DNA of 64,000 bases. Source: Fidelibacterota bacterium (GTDB lineage Bacteria; Fidelibacterota; Marinisomatia; SCGC-AAA003-L08; TS1B11). How positions within the stretch are numbered: position 1 is the first letter of the stretch; each line of letters begins with the position of its first letter. Below are positions 1 through 8,524 of the stretch, piece after piece. The notes below the pieces were generated by a model, which saw nothing but the letters and a program-made list of their open reading frames with translations, did no database searches and was not told the origin of the DNA. The DNA is taken from contig CP070638.1 of the NCBI GenBank assembly GCA_020354025.1, forward strand, positions 2,578,250 through 2,642,249. Direction: 5' to 3'. The translations under genes and the position numbers were made by a program.

Positions 1-280
1 TGATAAACGGCCGGCTTACTCCCGTTTCGGTGGATACCACGTGCAGTTCGCTGTATCGGCCGCCGGGCTCGTCGGTCACCTCGCGTTGGACAGATACGGT
101 ATAGGCGATCCATTTCCCGTCGGGGCTGATTTCCGCCGTTTCGGCGTACTTGAGTCTGAAGACATCCTCGGGCTTGAACGCGTCCTTGGCCAGGGAGATG
201 CTCGTTAGACTGCCGAAAAGAAGCGTTGTTGCCAACACGGAACAGGTTGCTCCAAAGAAATTCGGTCTACTTTTTCGCAT
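1..280 (-). CDS. S9-type prolyl oligopeptidase-like protein, N-terminal part (runs off the left edge)
   Basis: Reading leftwards from an ATG at 280 gives 93 uninterrupted codons to the window edge. The protein opens with a basic n-region and a hydrophobic stretch ending near S-L-A-K-D, a typical Sec signal peptide, so it is probably exported. The mature part contains F-K-P-E-D-V-F-R-L-K and A-E-I-S-P-D-G-K-W-I-A-Y-T, the pattern of the first blades of the beta-propeller in dipeptidyl/acylaminoacyl peptidases (S9C type) and related TolB-like propellers. The catalytic alpha/beta-hydrolase domain would lie outside the window, so peptidase activity is inferred from the family. A propeller-only protein is the alternative. 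Confidence 0.72.
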   Translation of the reverse strand, partial: MRKSRPNFFGATCSVLATTLLFGSLTSISLAKDAFKPEDVFRLKYAETAEISPDGKWIAYTVSVQREVTDEPGGRYSELHVVSTETGVSRPFI

Positions 281-479
281 AGTGAGATATTCCTAACTTC
301 TGGGGATGGGTATTGACAAGCTGCTGGAAAGTGCTATCCTCGGATACCTGTCCGGAGACCAGCAGGGTTCAACGGACAATAAAGCCGGTACACGTGCTGC
401 CATCCTATCATTCCAGCTTAACGCGCGAGCGGCGTAAAAAGCAAGTTTGAAAGCGTGGCAATCGGGTCTAATTTGAATC

Positions 480-1031
480 ATGGGCTACCTGAAATACTGT
501 TCTAGCTGCGGTGCTCGCAATAAGATCCGCAAGCTGGAAGGACGCAGGCGGCGTGTCTGTCCAGAGTGCGGGACGGTACACTACGAGAATCCCCGTCCGG
601 CGGTAACGGTTGTAGCGGTGCGGGACGGGAAAATACTGTTGGTCAGGCGAGCAGTCGCCCCAGCGGAGGGGCAATGGTGCCTGCCGGGGGGCTTCATGGA
701 ACTGCGGGAAAGTGCCGAGGAAGCCGCCCGCCGGGAACTGAGGGAAGAGACCGGCCTTGCCGTGAGCAATCTCACCTTCATGGCAATATGCCCCTATCCG
801 GGGGGCATCAAAGAGAACCTGCTGGTGCTGGCCTTTGTTACTGAGAATTTTTCCGGGCAGCCCACTCCCGGTGACGATGCCCAGGAGACCCGCTTCTTCC
901 CGCTGGAACAGCTACCACCAGTGGCTTTTCGCTGCCACCGGGAAATTATCCGCACGTACATGGAATCACCGGTAAACCGCCGTGATAGGCCTGATGAATC
1001 TTCCGTAAAAGACCGGCCACCCGGCGAATGA
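480..1031 (+). CDS. Nudix hydrolase with N-terminal zinc ribbon
   Basis: A 183-residue protein. Cys7, Cys10, Cys27 and Cys30 form a CxxC...CxxC zinc ribbon of the NudC/ADP-ribose pyrophosphatase type. A complete Nudix box follows: G71, E77, then R85-E86-L87-R88-E89-E90-T91-G92 fits GX5EX7REUXEEXGU, so it should hydrolyse a nucleoside diphosphate linked to another group using Mg2+. The substrate (NADH, ADP-ribose or similar) cannot be told from sequence. The last ~25 residues are polar and look disordered. The ATG lies about 200 bp from the divergent peptidase gene, and the AroQ-like gene follows after 17 bp, so the two are probably co-transcribed. Confidence 0.93.
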   Translation: MGYLKYCSSCGARNKIRKLEGRRRRVCPECGTVHYENPRPAVTVVAVRDGKILLVRRAVAPAEGQWCLPGGFMELRESAEEAARRELREETGLAVSNLTFMAICPYPGGIKENLLVLAFVTENFSGQPTPGDDAQETRFFPLEQLPPVAFRCHREIIRTYMESPVNRRDRPDESSVKDRPPGE

Positions 1032-1048
1032 TGACTTAACTTTTAGCG

Positions 1049-1480
1049 ATGCAGATACTGGTCCTATATGGCCCCAACCTGAACCTGCTGGGCTTGGTAT
1101 CCCGGGGCGACACCCGCCTGACCCTTGACAGGCTTAACCAGGCTTTACGCCGTAAGGCTCAGGACCTTGGTGTGGAACTGAAAATATTCCAGAAGCAGGG
1201 GGATGCCGAGGCCAGTAAAATCATCCAACGGCAGCGCAACCGTGTAGAGGGGGTACTCCTCATTCCCGGTATCTGGGCCCGGACCGGTCATCTGATCCGG
1301 GAGACAGCGGCAGTTGCCCACCTGCCCCTGGCCGTCTTCCACCTGGAACCGTTGAAAGGGCCTTGGGACTATCATAAGGAGTCGATTTTCAAAGGATTGG
1401 CGGTCACAGAAGCAAATGGCATCACACCGGAAGACCTGGCCGATTTCCTGAAAAGCTTCGTAGCCAGCCTTACGTCCTAG
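1049..1480 (+). CDS. AroQ-like (type II dehydroquinase fold) protein lacking catalytic residues
   Basis: At 143 residues it has the length of type II 3-dehydroquinate dehydratase and opens with that family's signature (I-L-V-L-Y-G-P-N-L-N-L-L-G, residues 3-15). The catalytic positions have changed. The loop after LLG has no Tyr where the family has R...YG. The usual I-N-P-x-x-Y-T-H is I-P-G-I-W-A-R-T (residues 72-79), so the Asn and the following His are missing. The later H-L-S-N is H-L-E-P (98-101). The fold should persist, but dehydratase activity in the shikimate pathway is doubtful. It follows the Nudix gene by 17 bp and its end overlaps the convergent permease gene by 11 bp. A regulatory, binding or altered catalytic role is inference. 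Confidence 0.85.
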   Translation: MQILVLYGPNLNLLGLVSRGDTRLTLDRLNQALRRKAQDLGVELKIFQKQGDAEASKIIQRQRNRVEGVLLIPGIWARTGHLIRETAAVAHLPLAVFHLEPLKGPWDYHKESIFKGLAVTEANGITPEDLADFLKSFVASLTS

Positions 1481-2345
1481 ACCGGTTCCCCATCTCCGAC
1501 CAAGCGATCACACCTACGATAAGTGCGCCGCCCAGCCAGGCTACAGGGCCGAGAAACTCCCCGGCAATAGCCACGGCGAACAGGGCTCCGAAGACCGGCT
1601 CACTGGCGAGAATGAGGGCCGTGCGCGTGGGGGAGGTGCGCCGCTGGGCCCAGGTCATACCCAGAAACGCACCAGCCGTACCCAGCACGCCGGTGACTCC
1701 TAGTCCTATCCACAGCGTAGTGCCGGGGATCACCTCCCAGCCTGACACAATCAGGGTGGCCAGGGCGGCCAGGATCACTACTGTGGTGAGCTGTACCCAG
1801 AAATAGCGGAGAGTGCTGATGGTGGGGGCGTAGATGCCCAGGAGGATTATATGCCCGGCGAATGCAGCCGCGCAGGCCAGCGTGAGGAAGTCACCCTGAT
1901 TGATGCCGGCACCACTCTGGGGATTGGTGAGGAGGTACAGCCCCATTACCGCCAGCCCGGCCGCCGCCCAACGCCGAGGTCGGATCCGCTGGTAACCCAG
2001 ACCCCACAGCAGGAAGGGAACCAGTACCACATTCAGCCCCGTAATGAAAGCCGACTTACTGGCGGTCGTGTAAACCAAACCCCAGGTCTGGAAGGCAAAT
2101 CCGAAGAATAAAGCTCCCCCTGTTAAGACGCCTCCTACCAACTCCCGGCGGCTGAGCGCACCGAGCTGGTGAGCCACCACGGCGGTCATGATTACCAAAG
2201 CCAGGGTGAAACGCATGGTCATGAACATGAAGGGGGAGGTATAGTCCAGCGAGGCCTTGACTAGGGCGAAGGTGGTGCCCCAGACAAAGGCTGCTAGCAG
2301 GAGGACGAAGTCAGCCAGGAGGTGCTTTTGCCGGGTGGATTCCAT
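1470..2345 (-). CDS. EamA/DMT-family transporter
   Basis: A 291-residue, very hydrophobic protein with about ten predicted membrane segments arranged as two repeats of five, the architecture of the drug/metabolite transporter superfamily with two EamA domains. The N-terminal repeat begins L-L-A-A-F-V-W-G-T-T-F, the typical first helix, and the second half has the matching L-A-S-E-P-V-F-G-A-L-F-A element. It is an inner-membrane permease, probably exporting a small metabolite or amino acid; the substrate is not predictable. It converges with the AroQ-like gene, overlapping it by 11 bp, with no terminator between them. Confidence 0.92.
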   Translation of the reverse strand: MESTRQKHLLADFVLLLAAFVWGTTFALVKASLDYTSPFMFMTMRFTLALVIMTAVVAHQLGALSRRELVGGVLTGGALFFGFAFQTWGLVYTTASKSAFITGLNVVLVPFLLWGLGYQRIRPRRWAAAGLAVMGLYLLTNPQSGAGINQGDFLTLACAAAFAGHIILLGIYAPTISTLRYFWVQLTTVVILAALATLIVSGWEVIPGTTLWIGLGVTGVLGTAGAFLGMTWAQRRTSPTRTALILASEPVFGALFAVAIAGEFLGPVAWLGGALIVGVIAWSEMGNRSRT

Positions 2346-2402
2346 GATCGGTCTTCAATTGTGCTAGAAAATTTGCTTTGGTGTGTATTGATGCTGATAG
2401 GT

Positions 2403-2549
2403 TTAAGCCCTAATACTATATCCCGCCCCGGCCGCTAGGATTCCCCAGATGATAAAGCCCAGGCCTTTCTCTACCTGCCAGCGCAAGGTAATGGCCGCTG
2501 CGGCAAGGAGGATGAACACTATCCAGGCAACGGTCAGGGGACCGCTAAT
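2403..2549 (-). pseudogene. Remnant of a membrane-protein C-terminus
   Basis: A reading frame of 48 codons lies between two stops and has no ATG. It encodes two clear hydrophobic segments separated by a short R-W-Q-V-E-K loop and ends A-G-Y-S-I-R-A. It looks like the last two helices of a transporter; a chromate-transporter-like or permease origin is only a guess. The truncated start, position between two other minus-strand genes and lack of a ribosome-binding site make it most likely a decayed gene end. The rest of the 271-bp gap shows nothing I can assign. Confidence 0.35.
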
Positions 2550-2616
2550 TTAGGAATGTCAGCTAGACATACCACGGCTATTGCATGCGGGACAGACTGT
2601 CCGGACAAGATACTCG

Positions 2617-3888
2617 TTATTCTAGGGCGAAATCCAGCAGATTGTAGAATTCCCCAAGCCAGCCTATCAAATCCCCGTCCCGGTCAAAGCGGAGGATGCG
2701 CTGGGAATAGACTGATTGGGCTTGGCTAATCCAAAAACCTGTCTGCCCTTCGCCAGGCAGGACCTCGATTCCCGTGAGGTTGGAATAGTCCGCTTCAAGG
2801 ATTATATGCGGTTCGGGTTGACCAAAGAGACGGCCTGTCTGCCACTGCCAGCCCTGATGGGAGCGCCCGATATAGTAACAGTCACCGTTCGTCGGGTTGA
2901 GGCTGATATCCATAATTTTCAATTGTGGTAGGTACGTGGCAACCTGTCTGGCAGCATCAATTCGCACTACTCCCGAGTCAGTGGCTACCCAACATCCGCC
3001 CACTACGGGATCGGCCGCCACTTTTCTAGGATAGGGTACGCTGGCAGCAGGTTCCCAGCTGCCGCCGGGCACTGGCGGACGCAAGCAGTAGACCACACCG
3101 TCGCCAAACCCGGTGGGAGTACTTAGCCACAGGGAAGATGACTGTAGGTCAAGGGTGAAAGAGGCGTCAGGATCCAACACCACAGGAATTTTGTTTGTTA
3201 TGAGAGTAGTGCCCGCTGGAGTGGCATAGTAGATGGCATCTGGAGTGATCTGCAGGATGAAAACGCCGTCGGAGGAGGGATCAGCGGCTATGTCTATAGG
3301 CCGTCCGGTAAGGCCTGTCTGCCCGGTCCCGGTGAAGTTCACGCCCATGAAATAGACCGCCTGATCGTAATAATCAGCGACCCAAATTCGGTTCTCTCCG
3401 GACTGGTAGATTATGGCTTTAGGGGAGTTGAAATATTCGTAATCGCGTCCTAGCACATGAGACCCATCATAGCTGATGCGCCAAACACCGGAGTTGAAGT
3501 CGGCGACCCAGAAGTTGTAAGGTCCGGGGATCAGGGTATCCGTTGGTGAGAGGCGGCTTTCTCCCCATTCAGTGATCGCCTGGACGGCGTAGGTGTAGGT
3601 TGTGTCGTACATTAGATTCAGGTCCTGAAAGCTCGTGCTCTCGTCAGGTACACTCGCACGGAACCGTAATGAATCGCCCCCGACGCTACGATAGATACGA
3701 TATTCCTCCAGTCCTTTCACATCCATAGAGTCCCAGGTGAGTGTGGCTATATCGCGGTTAGCTGCGGCCTGGAAACCGGTCGGTGCGCCGTTGGTGGCGG
3801 GATTGTGGGGGTCCAGTGGATTAGCCCGCTCCCGGTCGGAACAAGCTATTGCCAACAGACAAGTCAGCATTAGTAGCGGGTATCTCAT
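2617..3888 (-). CDS. Lipoprotein with fibronectin III domain and beta-propeller-like region
   Basis: The chosen ATG (3886-3888) overlaps the upstream stop as ATGA and is followed at once by a signal peptide ending A-I-A-C (Cys16), a plausible lipobox; a start 21 codons further upstream would bury the signal. Residues ~35-115 form an FN3 domain (T-L-T-W-D, Y-R-I-Y-R, Y-T-Y-A-V-Q-A). The remainder has repeated W-V-A-D / I-W-V-A-D / C-W-V-A-T-D elements, like NHL or two-component-sensor-type propeller blades. No catalytic motif is seen. As the last gene of a four-gene envelope operon it is probably anchored in an outer-layer membrane and binds protein or carbohydrate; that role is inference. Confidence 0.8.
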   Translation of the reverse strand: MRYPLLMLTCLLAIACSDRERANPLDPHNPATNGAPTGFQAAANRDIATLTWDSMDVKGLEEYRIYRSVGGDSLRFRASVPDESTSFQDLNLMYDTTYTYAVQAITEWGESRLSPTDTLIPGPYNFWVADFNSGVWRISYDGSHVLGRDYEYFNSPKAIIYQSGENRIWVADYYDQAVYFMGVNFTGTGQTGLTGRPIDIAADPSSDGVFILQITPDAIYYATPAGTTLITNKIPVVLDPDASFTLDLQSSSLWLSTPTGFGDGVVYCLRPPVPGGSWEPAASVPYPRKVAADPVVGGCWVATDSGVVRIDAARQVATYLPQLKIMDISLNPTNGDCYYIGRSHQGWQWQTGRLFGQPEPHIILEADYSNLTGIEVLPGEGQTGFWISQAQSVYSQRILRFDRDGDLIGWLGEFYNLLDFALE

Positions 3889-4343
3889 GGGCTTAGGATA
3901 AAGGAAACAGCCACCAGCAGCAGGCCGGTTTCCGCTCCCAGGTAGCACCATCCCGCCCGGCGGTCCAGATATAGGGTCCTCTCGTAAAGGTCATCCAGCC
4001 GGGCTGGATCACCCGAAGCAAGATAGGTCTGATAAGCTGCTTCGGCTTCTTGATGATAGTAGTATGAGAGTGCACCGGATACGACCAGCATGGCTAGGCC
4101 CAGCCAGCGTTGACGTTTCAACCAGACGTTGCGGGGGGGCAACGGGGGGCGAGGTTCCAGGGATAAGGTATCCGGGACGGCTCCGCCGGCTGAAGCGTCT
4201 TCAGGCGGGATCCATAATGGAAGCACTACAGTTGCGGGTAGAGCGGCAGCATTGCTGGTGCTGTCTTGCTGCACGCCGGGTAGTTGCGCGGACAGGGGCA
4301 CTGACAGCATGAGCAGGGACAACAGAACGAGCCGGGGTATCAC
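3885..4343 (-). CDS. Small exported/membrane protein of unknown function
   Basis: The 152-residue protein begins with a signal peptide ending L-S-A-Q, followed by a Pro-rich linker. Two hydrophobic segments (about residues 80-95 and 132-150) flank a helical region rich in Tyr and acidic residues (Y-Y-Y-H-Q-E-A-E-A-A-Y). I do not recognise a family. It overlaps both neighbours by 4 bp (ATGA), which argues for co-translation with the propeller lipoproteins on either side. A structural or anchoring part in the same envelope assembly is the simplest reading. Confidence 0.65.
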   Translation of the reverse strand: MIPRLVLLSLLMLSVPLSAQLPGVQQDSTSNAAALPATVVLPLWIPPEDASAGGAVPDTLSLEPRPPLPPRNVWLKRQRWLGLAMLVVSGALSYYYHQEAEAAYQTYLASGDPARLDDLYERTLYLDRRAGWCYLGAETGLLLVAVSFILSP

Positions 4344-5611
4344 TCCGGTTCCCCGGCGGTGGAATCAGCAATTCGCAGGTGAAAGAGATGATTTTGCCTG
4401 TCCGCAACTACCAGGCCATCAGGGGTCAGGCTCGCAATATCGAGGGGCTTTTCCAGATCATATCGCCAAAGCTCCTGCCCGGTAGCCAGGTCCAATGCCA
4501 GCAGACCACCGCGGGCGAATGCTACCAGAACCGCCCGGGGCTGTGGAGATCCTATTAACAGAAGGGGATGATTAACTAATCCGTCCTCCCGAACGCGCCA
4601 GACCGGGAAGCCGTCACTGCCCTTGAGGGCGACGATCTCACCCGCTGCCGTTGCTGCCACCACGAGGCCGCCGGTAATCAACGGACGGCTATAGATAGGG
4701 GCAGCCATCTGGATCTGAAATACCGTCTCACCTACGGCTGGATCGACCACCAACAGGCGTCCATCCGTGTCCCCGATAACCAGCCTGCCTTCTCCAGACC
4801 CTACAACGGCATTGGGAGTCACCGGCAGCTGCCGTTTCCACAGGTGGGCATAATCCTCAACAGTTTCAGTCGCTTGATTGGTTTCCGGCAGAAGTATATC
4901 CGAAGGTTTTCGCAAGGGTAAAGCGTAGAGGATTCCGCCGTCATTCAGCACTAGAATCCGATCATCCAGCACCCGGACACCCCGGTAGCAGCGGCCGGGG
5001 AGTTGTCTGTGCCAGATGAGGCGCCCATCATGGATATCATACGCCGCGACTTCCCCTGAAATTGAAGCTGCCAACAGTAGGTCGTCGGCCAGCCCCAGGT
5101 GCCCGGTAATACCCGCAACCTGCTGCTTCCAGAGGGTCCTGCCTTGTGTCAGTTCGTAAGCGAGTAGCTCCGTGTCCTGAGAAGAGGTGATGAAAAGGTA
5201 CGGTCCTTCGCGATAGACCAGCTGGCCTGTAAGGGATTTGCGCAGAGGACGCCGGATGCGGCCATCCCGTCGGCCGGTTTTCAGGTCAAGGCGATATAAT
5301 TCACCACGATGGGTAGCAACTAGTAGTATGTCAGCTCCCATTGGAAGCAGAGCGGTCGGAGGAGAGGGCAGCTTTGTTTGCCAAGCCAGTTCCGGTTTTG
5401 CGACCAAAGCCCGGGAATAGTCCAGTTCCGCCAATTCATCAGGTAGAATCCTGGGCACCCCCCTGCAGCCCTCGCTGGTCAGGCCTATTAATGCGCAACA
5501 CAGAATCAATACGCCACTTCTGATCAGATGTGTGGTGAATCTTTTTCGGACTCGGGATTCGGGATTTGGGATCTGGGATCTGGAACTTGGAGATTGAAAC
5601 TTGAAACTCAA
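4340..5611 (-). CDS. PQQ-like beta-propeller protein (BamB-like), probably a lipoprotein
   Basis: Repeats of the form G-x-L-Y-R-L-D-L-K-T-G-R, A-A-Y-D-I-H-D-G-R-L-I-W and L-A-L-D-L-A-T-G-Q-E-L-W mark an outer-membrane-assembly BamB/PQQ-dehydrogenase type propeller of about seven to eight blades. No PQQ dehydrogenase catalytic part is present, so it is likely a binding scaffold. A hydrophobic signal near residues 30-45 precedes a Cys (S-E-G-C), so lipidation is possible. The start is odd: translation must begin at the TTG at 5611 or a nearby non-ATG codon, because the ATG just upstream hits a stop after two codons, and the first ~20 residues come from a short-period intergenic repeat. It follows the large upstream gene by 12 bp. 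Confidence 0.82.
   Translation of the reverse strand: MSFKFQSPSSRSQIPNPESRVRKRFTTHLIRSGVLILCCALIGLTSEGCRGVPRILPDELAELDYSRALVAKPELAWQTKLPSPPTALLPMGADILLVATHRGELYRLDLKTGRRDGRIRRPLRKSLTGQLVYREGPYLFITSSQDTELLAYELTQGRTLWKQQVAGITGHLGLADDLLLAASISGEVAAYDIHDGRLIWHRQLPGRCYRGVRVLDDRILVLNDGGILYALPLRKPSDILLPETNQATETVEDYAHLWKRQLPVTPNAVVGSGEGRLVIGDTDGRLLVVDPAVGETVFQIQMAAPIYSRPLITGGLVVAATAAGEIVALKGSDGFPVWRVREDGLVNHPLLLIGSPQPRAVLVAFARGGLLALDLATGQELWRYDLEKPLDIASLTPDGLVVADRQNHLFHLRIADSTAGEPE
5551..5610. repeat. Degenerate short-period GGGATTY repeat
   Basis: About 60 bp of drifting copies of GGGATTC / GGGATTT / GGGATCT / GGAACTT and then TTGAAAC, with a six- to seven-base period. It lies exactly at the junction between two co-directional genes. 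On the minus strand it is read as part of the propeller gene, giving a Ser/Pro/Asn-rich N-terminus before the signal peptide. Similar short-period runs occur between genes in many large bacterial genomes; their origin is not known to me. Confidence 0.75.
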
Positions 5612-5623
5612 AACATATCGTCC

Positions 5624-8524
5624 TTAATAGTCCCAGCCGAAAAAGAGCTGGGTGAACCAGGGGCTGTCCTTGGAACGGAAATTGGTCCGTCTCCCGATGT
5701 CCAGGCGTAGCACCAGCCCTCCCATAAACAAGCCCCTGAAACCGAAGCCGTAGCTACCGATAACGCCGCGAGGATCAGCTTCCCAGGCCTCCTCCCAGGC
5801 CTTGCCTACATCTAGGAACAGCGCGCCCCGGATGGGTGCCATTCCAAGGGCAACGGATCTAAGGTTCAGCATTAAGCTCCGGGCAAACGGAAAGCGGAGC
5901 TCCTGGTTGAGCATGAAGTATTTGCGTCCGAAGACTTGATAGATGCCGTAGCCTCGTAATCCCCAGCTGCCGCCGATATAGAACCGACGGATGTCCGTTC
6001 CGGTATTATACCATATCATGGTGCGCTGGGCGAATGTTAACCTGCGGGTGAAGCGCAAGTAGAGCCGGTTATCGAATAGGGCTGAGTAGTTGTGAATCTG
6101 AGACCTGGCAAAGTTGAAAGTGAGCCCACCGGTGATCCGCATGCGCCAACCGTCAATCGGACCGGTAAGCTGCCAGAGAGAATTATCGTGAACCACGGAA
6201 AAGTAATTGGATAAGAGTAGGGCTTCCTCCTCCCCCTCCTTGATGCCGTGGAATTTCTTCCGGGACTGCCACAGACTACCGCTGAGCTCCACCCGCCGAA
6301 AGACATTGAGGGGATAATTCATGGCTGCCCTGATACCAAGAGATTGTTCAAAAAAGATCCCTTGATACGGGTCCCAGTAGTAATCATTAGCAAACCGAAA
6401 TATGCCCCAGGAACGGTTGATGCGGCGGGTCAGGTTTACGGCGGTAACGGCAAGATTCATGTGACTCAGGAACTCCGAGCTGACCTGGGCTGTGTTGGCC
6501 AGGAGGAAGTGGTAATATCGGTCACCTAGCATGTCGGAGATACCCAGCTGTGCTCCGCCAAGGAAGCCGTAAATGGGATCGTGAGCCACGGCTGTCTGGG
6601 CGATGTCAAGACTGTATTTAAGACGGTATGGGCGGGAATCAGTCGCGACTTTTCCTTTGTGATGGGGAAGAGACCAGCTGCTGATGGCAGCGGTTGCACC
6701 GACGATTCCGCTCTGATCCCGGACACTATCCAGGTCCGACAGCATCAAATGAAGCTGAAAGCTGTAGTCCTGGAAAGCGGTGATAAGCAGACTGTCACCT
6801 GGCAGGGGAAGGACATCTACGGCACCCGTGTGCAGGTCGGTTAGCGGTGACGGGAGCAGGGAGTTGTGTGCGGCATTCGACAGGAGCGCTAGGCGCCAGA
6901 TGTTGGGGGTGCCGGAACGGTCGGAAACGAAGTGAATCGCTCCCGGATCATGGGAAGACCATCGCGGCCGCTGGTCCTGATAGGGCCCGAAGGTGACCAT
7001 GCGGATCTGGTTATCTGCCAGGTCCAATAGAAACAGGTTAGTAGCACCGTCCAATTCCGGTCGCCCCCGGTCGGAGCTGAAAATGATCGCCCTGCCATCG
7101 GGACTGAAACACGGCTCACGGTCGAGGTAGATGTCATTTGTGAGGCGTAACGCTTCAGGCTCGCCGCTCGACGAAGACCCCAGGGGGAAGCTCCACAGAT
7201 AGATGTCCGTCTTTCCGCTCCGGTCCTGGGCGGAAAAAACAATCCGGCTACCATCGTGGGACCATACTGGGGAACGGATAGTGATTAGGTCGGGGTGCGA
7301 GAATTCTAAAAACGGTTCAATGCTCCGGCTGCCTGCCTCTACCAGGGGATGCAGATTTACCAGCCGGATCACGTCATGCTCATGAGATTTAGCTACAAAA
7401 GCCAGTACACCGTCGGAGGACACGCTTAGACCACTCTGAAGAAAGTGCAGAGACTCCATTTCCGGGCTGCGCTCGCCGTGTATCATCACCTGCTCTTTCG
7501 GTTTTTCCAACGCCTGACGGTAGATATTGGTATACCCATCCCGGGAGGAGAGGTAGATCGCATGGGCCTTACCGGCGGAGTCCCAGTAGATTGCCGGAGC
7601 CACATTGGCCCCCAGACGGGTGAGCGGACGCGCTTTCCCGCCAGGCAGGGATTGCTCGGCGAGGGTTTTAGCAGCTACCTGCTTAAGGATAAGCCGCCAG
7701 TTCCGGGTCAACTCGCTGTACGAGACGCCGGTGACGGCAGCTAGTGCCTCTTCGAAGGTATCATGCTGGTAGTATTCCTCCATGACCTGTCGAATACGGT
7801 CCCTGCCGTATTCAGTCTCCAGGAATTGCAGGAAGGATTGGCCTTCTTTATATAGTAGGAAGCCTGCGCTGGCCAGGGACATACTTCCCAGGGAAAGTAG
7901 GTGATCGTGCAGTAGGGCGTCCCGAATTACCATTTCCGCTTCCGTATCCCACCCGGTGGACCACCACTCTGCCAAACCTTCGGTAAACCATAACGGCGGG
8001 TGGCGGTAATTCCAGATACCGGCTTGCTGGGCTTTGGTGTTAATCTTAGCGTACATGAATACGTGCACCAACTCGTGACGGATAACCTTGCGGAAATCGT
8101 ACATGGAGCCGTTGTTGGGTAGCACTACCCGCCCTTTAACAAATTCAAAAAAGCCGCCCACCCCCTCTGGCAACAGGTAAGAGGTTGTATTGGTCTGCTG
8201 AAAATGGAGGTGGTTGCTGTAGATCACCAGCGGTATTCGTCGGGCAAGAGTATGGTTGAACTTCTGCTCAAGTTCACCGTAGGCTTCCTCCGCCCAATAG
8301 GCTGCTGCCTTGGCCAGGGTCTCCTCAACTGGGTAATAGAATATCTGGAAGTGGGCCGTAGTGAGTACCTGCCAATCGAACTGCTCGTATTGGATCTTGT
8401 TACGGCCGAAATAGAATTGGCCATGAAGGGGGCCTAGTAAAAGCATGAACACCCATACGATCCCGCCTATCCTGAAAATGTTCTCCCAGTGGATTCTATT
8501 CACGGAATGAAGGTGAGATATCAT
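5624..8524 (-). CDS. Peptidase MA-like metalloprotease / TolB-like propeller / Omp85-like barrel fusion
   Basis: Counted from the ATG at 8522-8524 this is 966 residues. A signal peptide ends near L-H-G-Q. An HExxH zinc site (H-E-L-V-H, ~150-154) with a downstream W-F-T-E-G-L-A-E-W (third ligand Glu ~182) marks a gluzincin of the peptidase MA type. The centre has WD40/TolB-like blades (S-P-V-W-S-H-D-G-S-R-I-V-F-S, C-F-S-P-D-G-R-A-I-I-F-S-S-D-R-G). The last ~300 residues look like an outer-membrane barrel with the Omp85 R-G-Y element (G-L-R-G-Y-G) and F-L-D-V-G-K-A-W near the end. The frame stays open 63 codons further upstream, but that extension precedes the signal peptide. First gene of the four-gene envelope operon. 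Surface-anchored or periplasmic proteolysis is inferred. Confidence 0.85.
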   Translation of the reverse strand: MISHLHSVNRIHWENIFRIGGIVWVFMLLLGPLHGQFYFGRNKIQYEQFDWQVLTTAHFQIFYYPVEETLAKAAAYWAEEAYGELEQKFNHTLARRIPLVIYSNHLHFQQTNTTSYLLPEGVGGFFEFVKGRVVLPNNGSMYDFRKVIRHELVHVFMYAKINTKAQQAGIWNYRHPPLWFTEGLAEWWSTGWDTEAEMVIRDALLHDHLLSLGSMSLASAGFLLYKEGQSFLQFLETEYGRDRIRQVMEEYYQHDTFEEALAAVTGVSYSELTRNWRLILKQVAAKTLAEQSLPGGKARPLTRLGANVAPAIYWDSAGKAHAIYLSSRDGYTNIYRQALEKPKEQVMIHGERSPEMESLHFLQSGLSVSSDGVLAFVAKSHEHDVIRLVNLHPLVEAGSRSIEPFLEFSHPDLITIRSPVWSHDGSRIVFSAQDRSGKTDIYLWSFPLGSSSSGEPEALRLTNDIYLDREPCFSPDGRAIIFSSDRGRPELDGATNLFLLDLADNQIRMVTFGPYQDQRPRWSSHDPGAIHFVSDRSGTPNIWRLALLSNAAHNSLLPSPLTDLHTGAVDVLPLPGDSLLITAFQDYSFQLHLMLSDLDSVRDQSGIVGATAAISSWSLPHHKGKVATDSRPYRLKYSLDIAQTAVAHDPIYGFLGGAQLGISDMLGDRYYHFLLANTAQVSSEFLSHMNLAVTAVNLTRRINRSWGIFRFANDYYWDPYQGIFFEQSLGIRAAMNYPLNVFRRVELSGSLWQSRKKFHGIKEGEEEALLLSNYFSVVHDNSLWQLTGPIDGWRMRITGGLTFNFARSQIHNYSALFDNRLYLRFTRRLTFAQRTMIWYNTGTDIRRFYIGGSWGLRGYGIYQVFGRKYFMLNQELRFPFARSLMLNLRSVALGMAPIRGALFLDVGKAWEEAWEADPRGVIGSYGFGFRGLFMGGLVLRLDIGRRTNFRSKDSPWFTQLFFGWDY

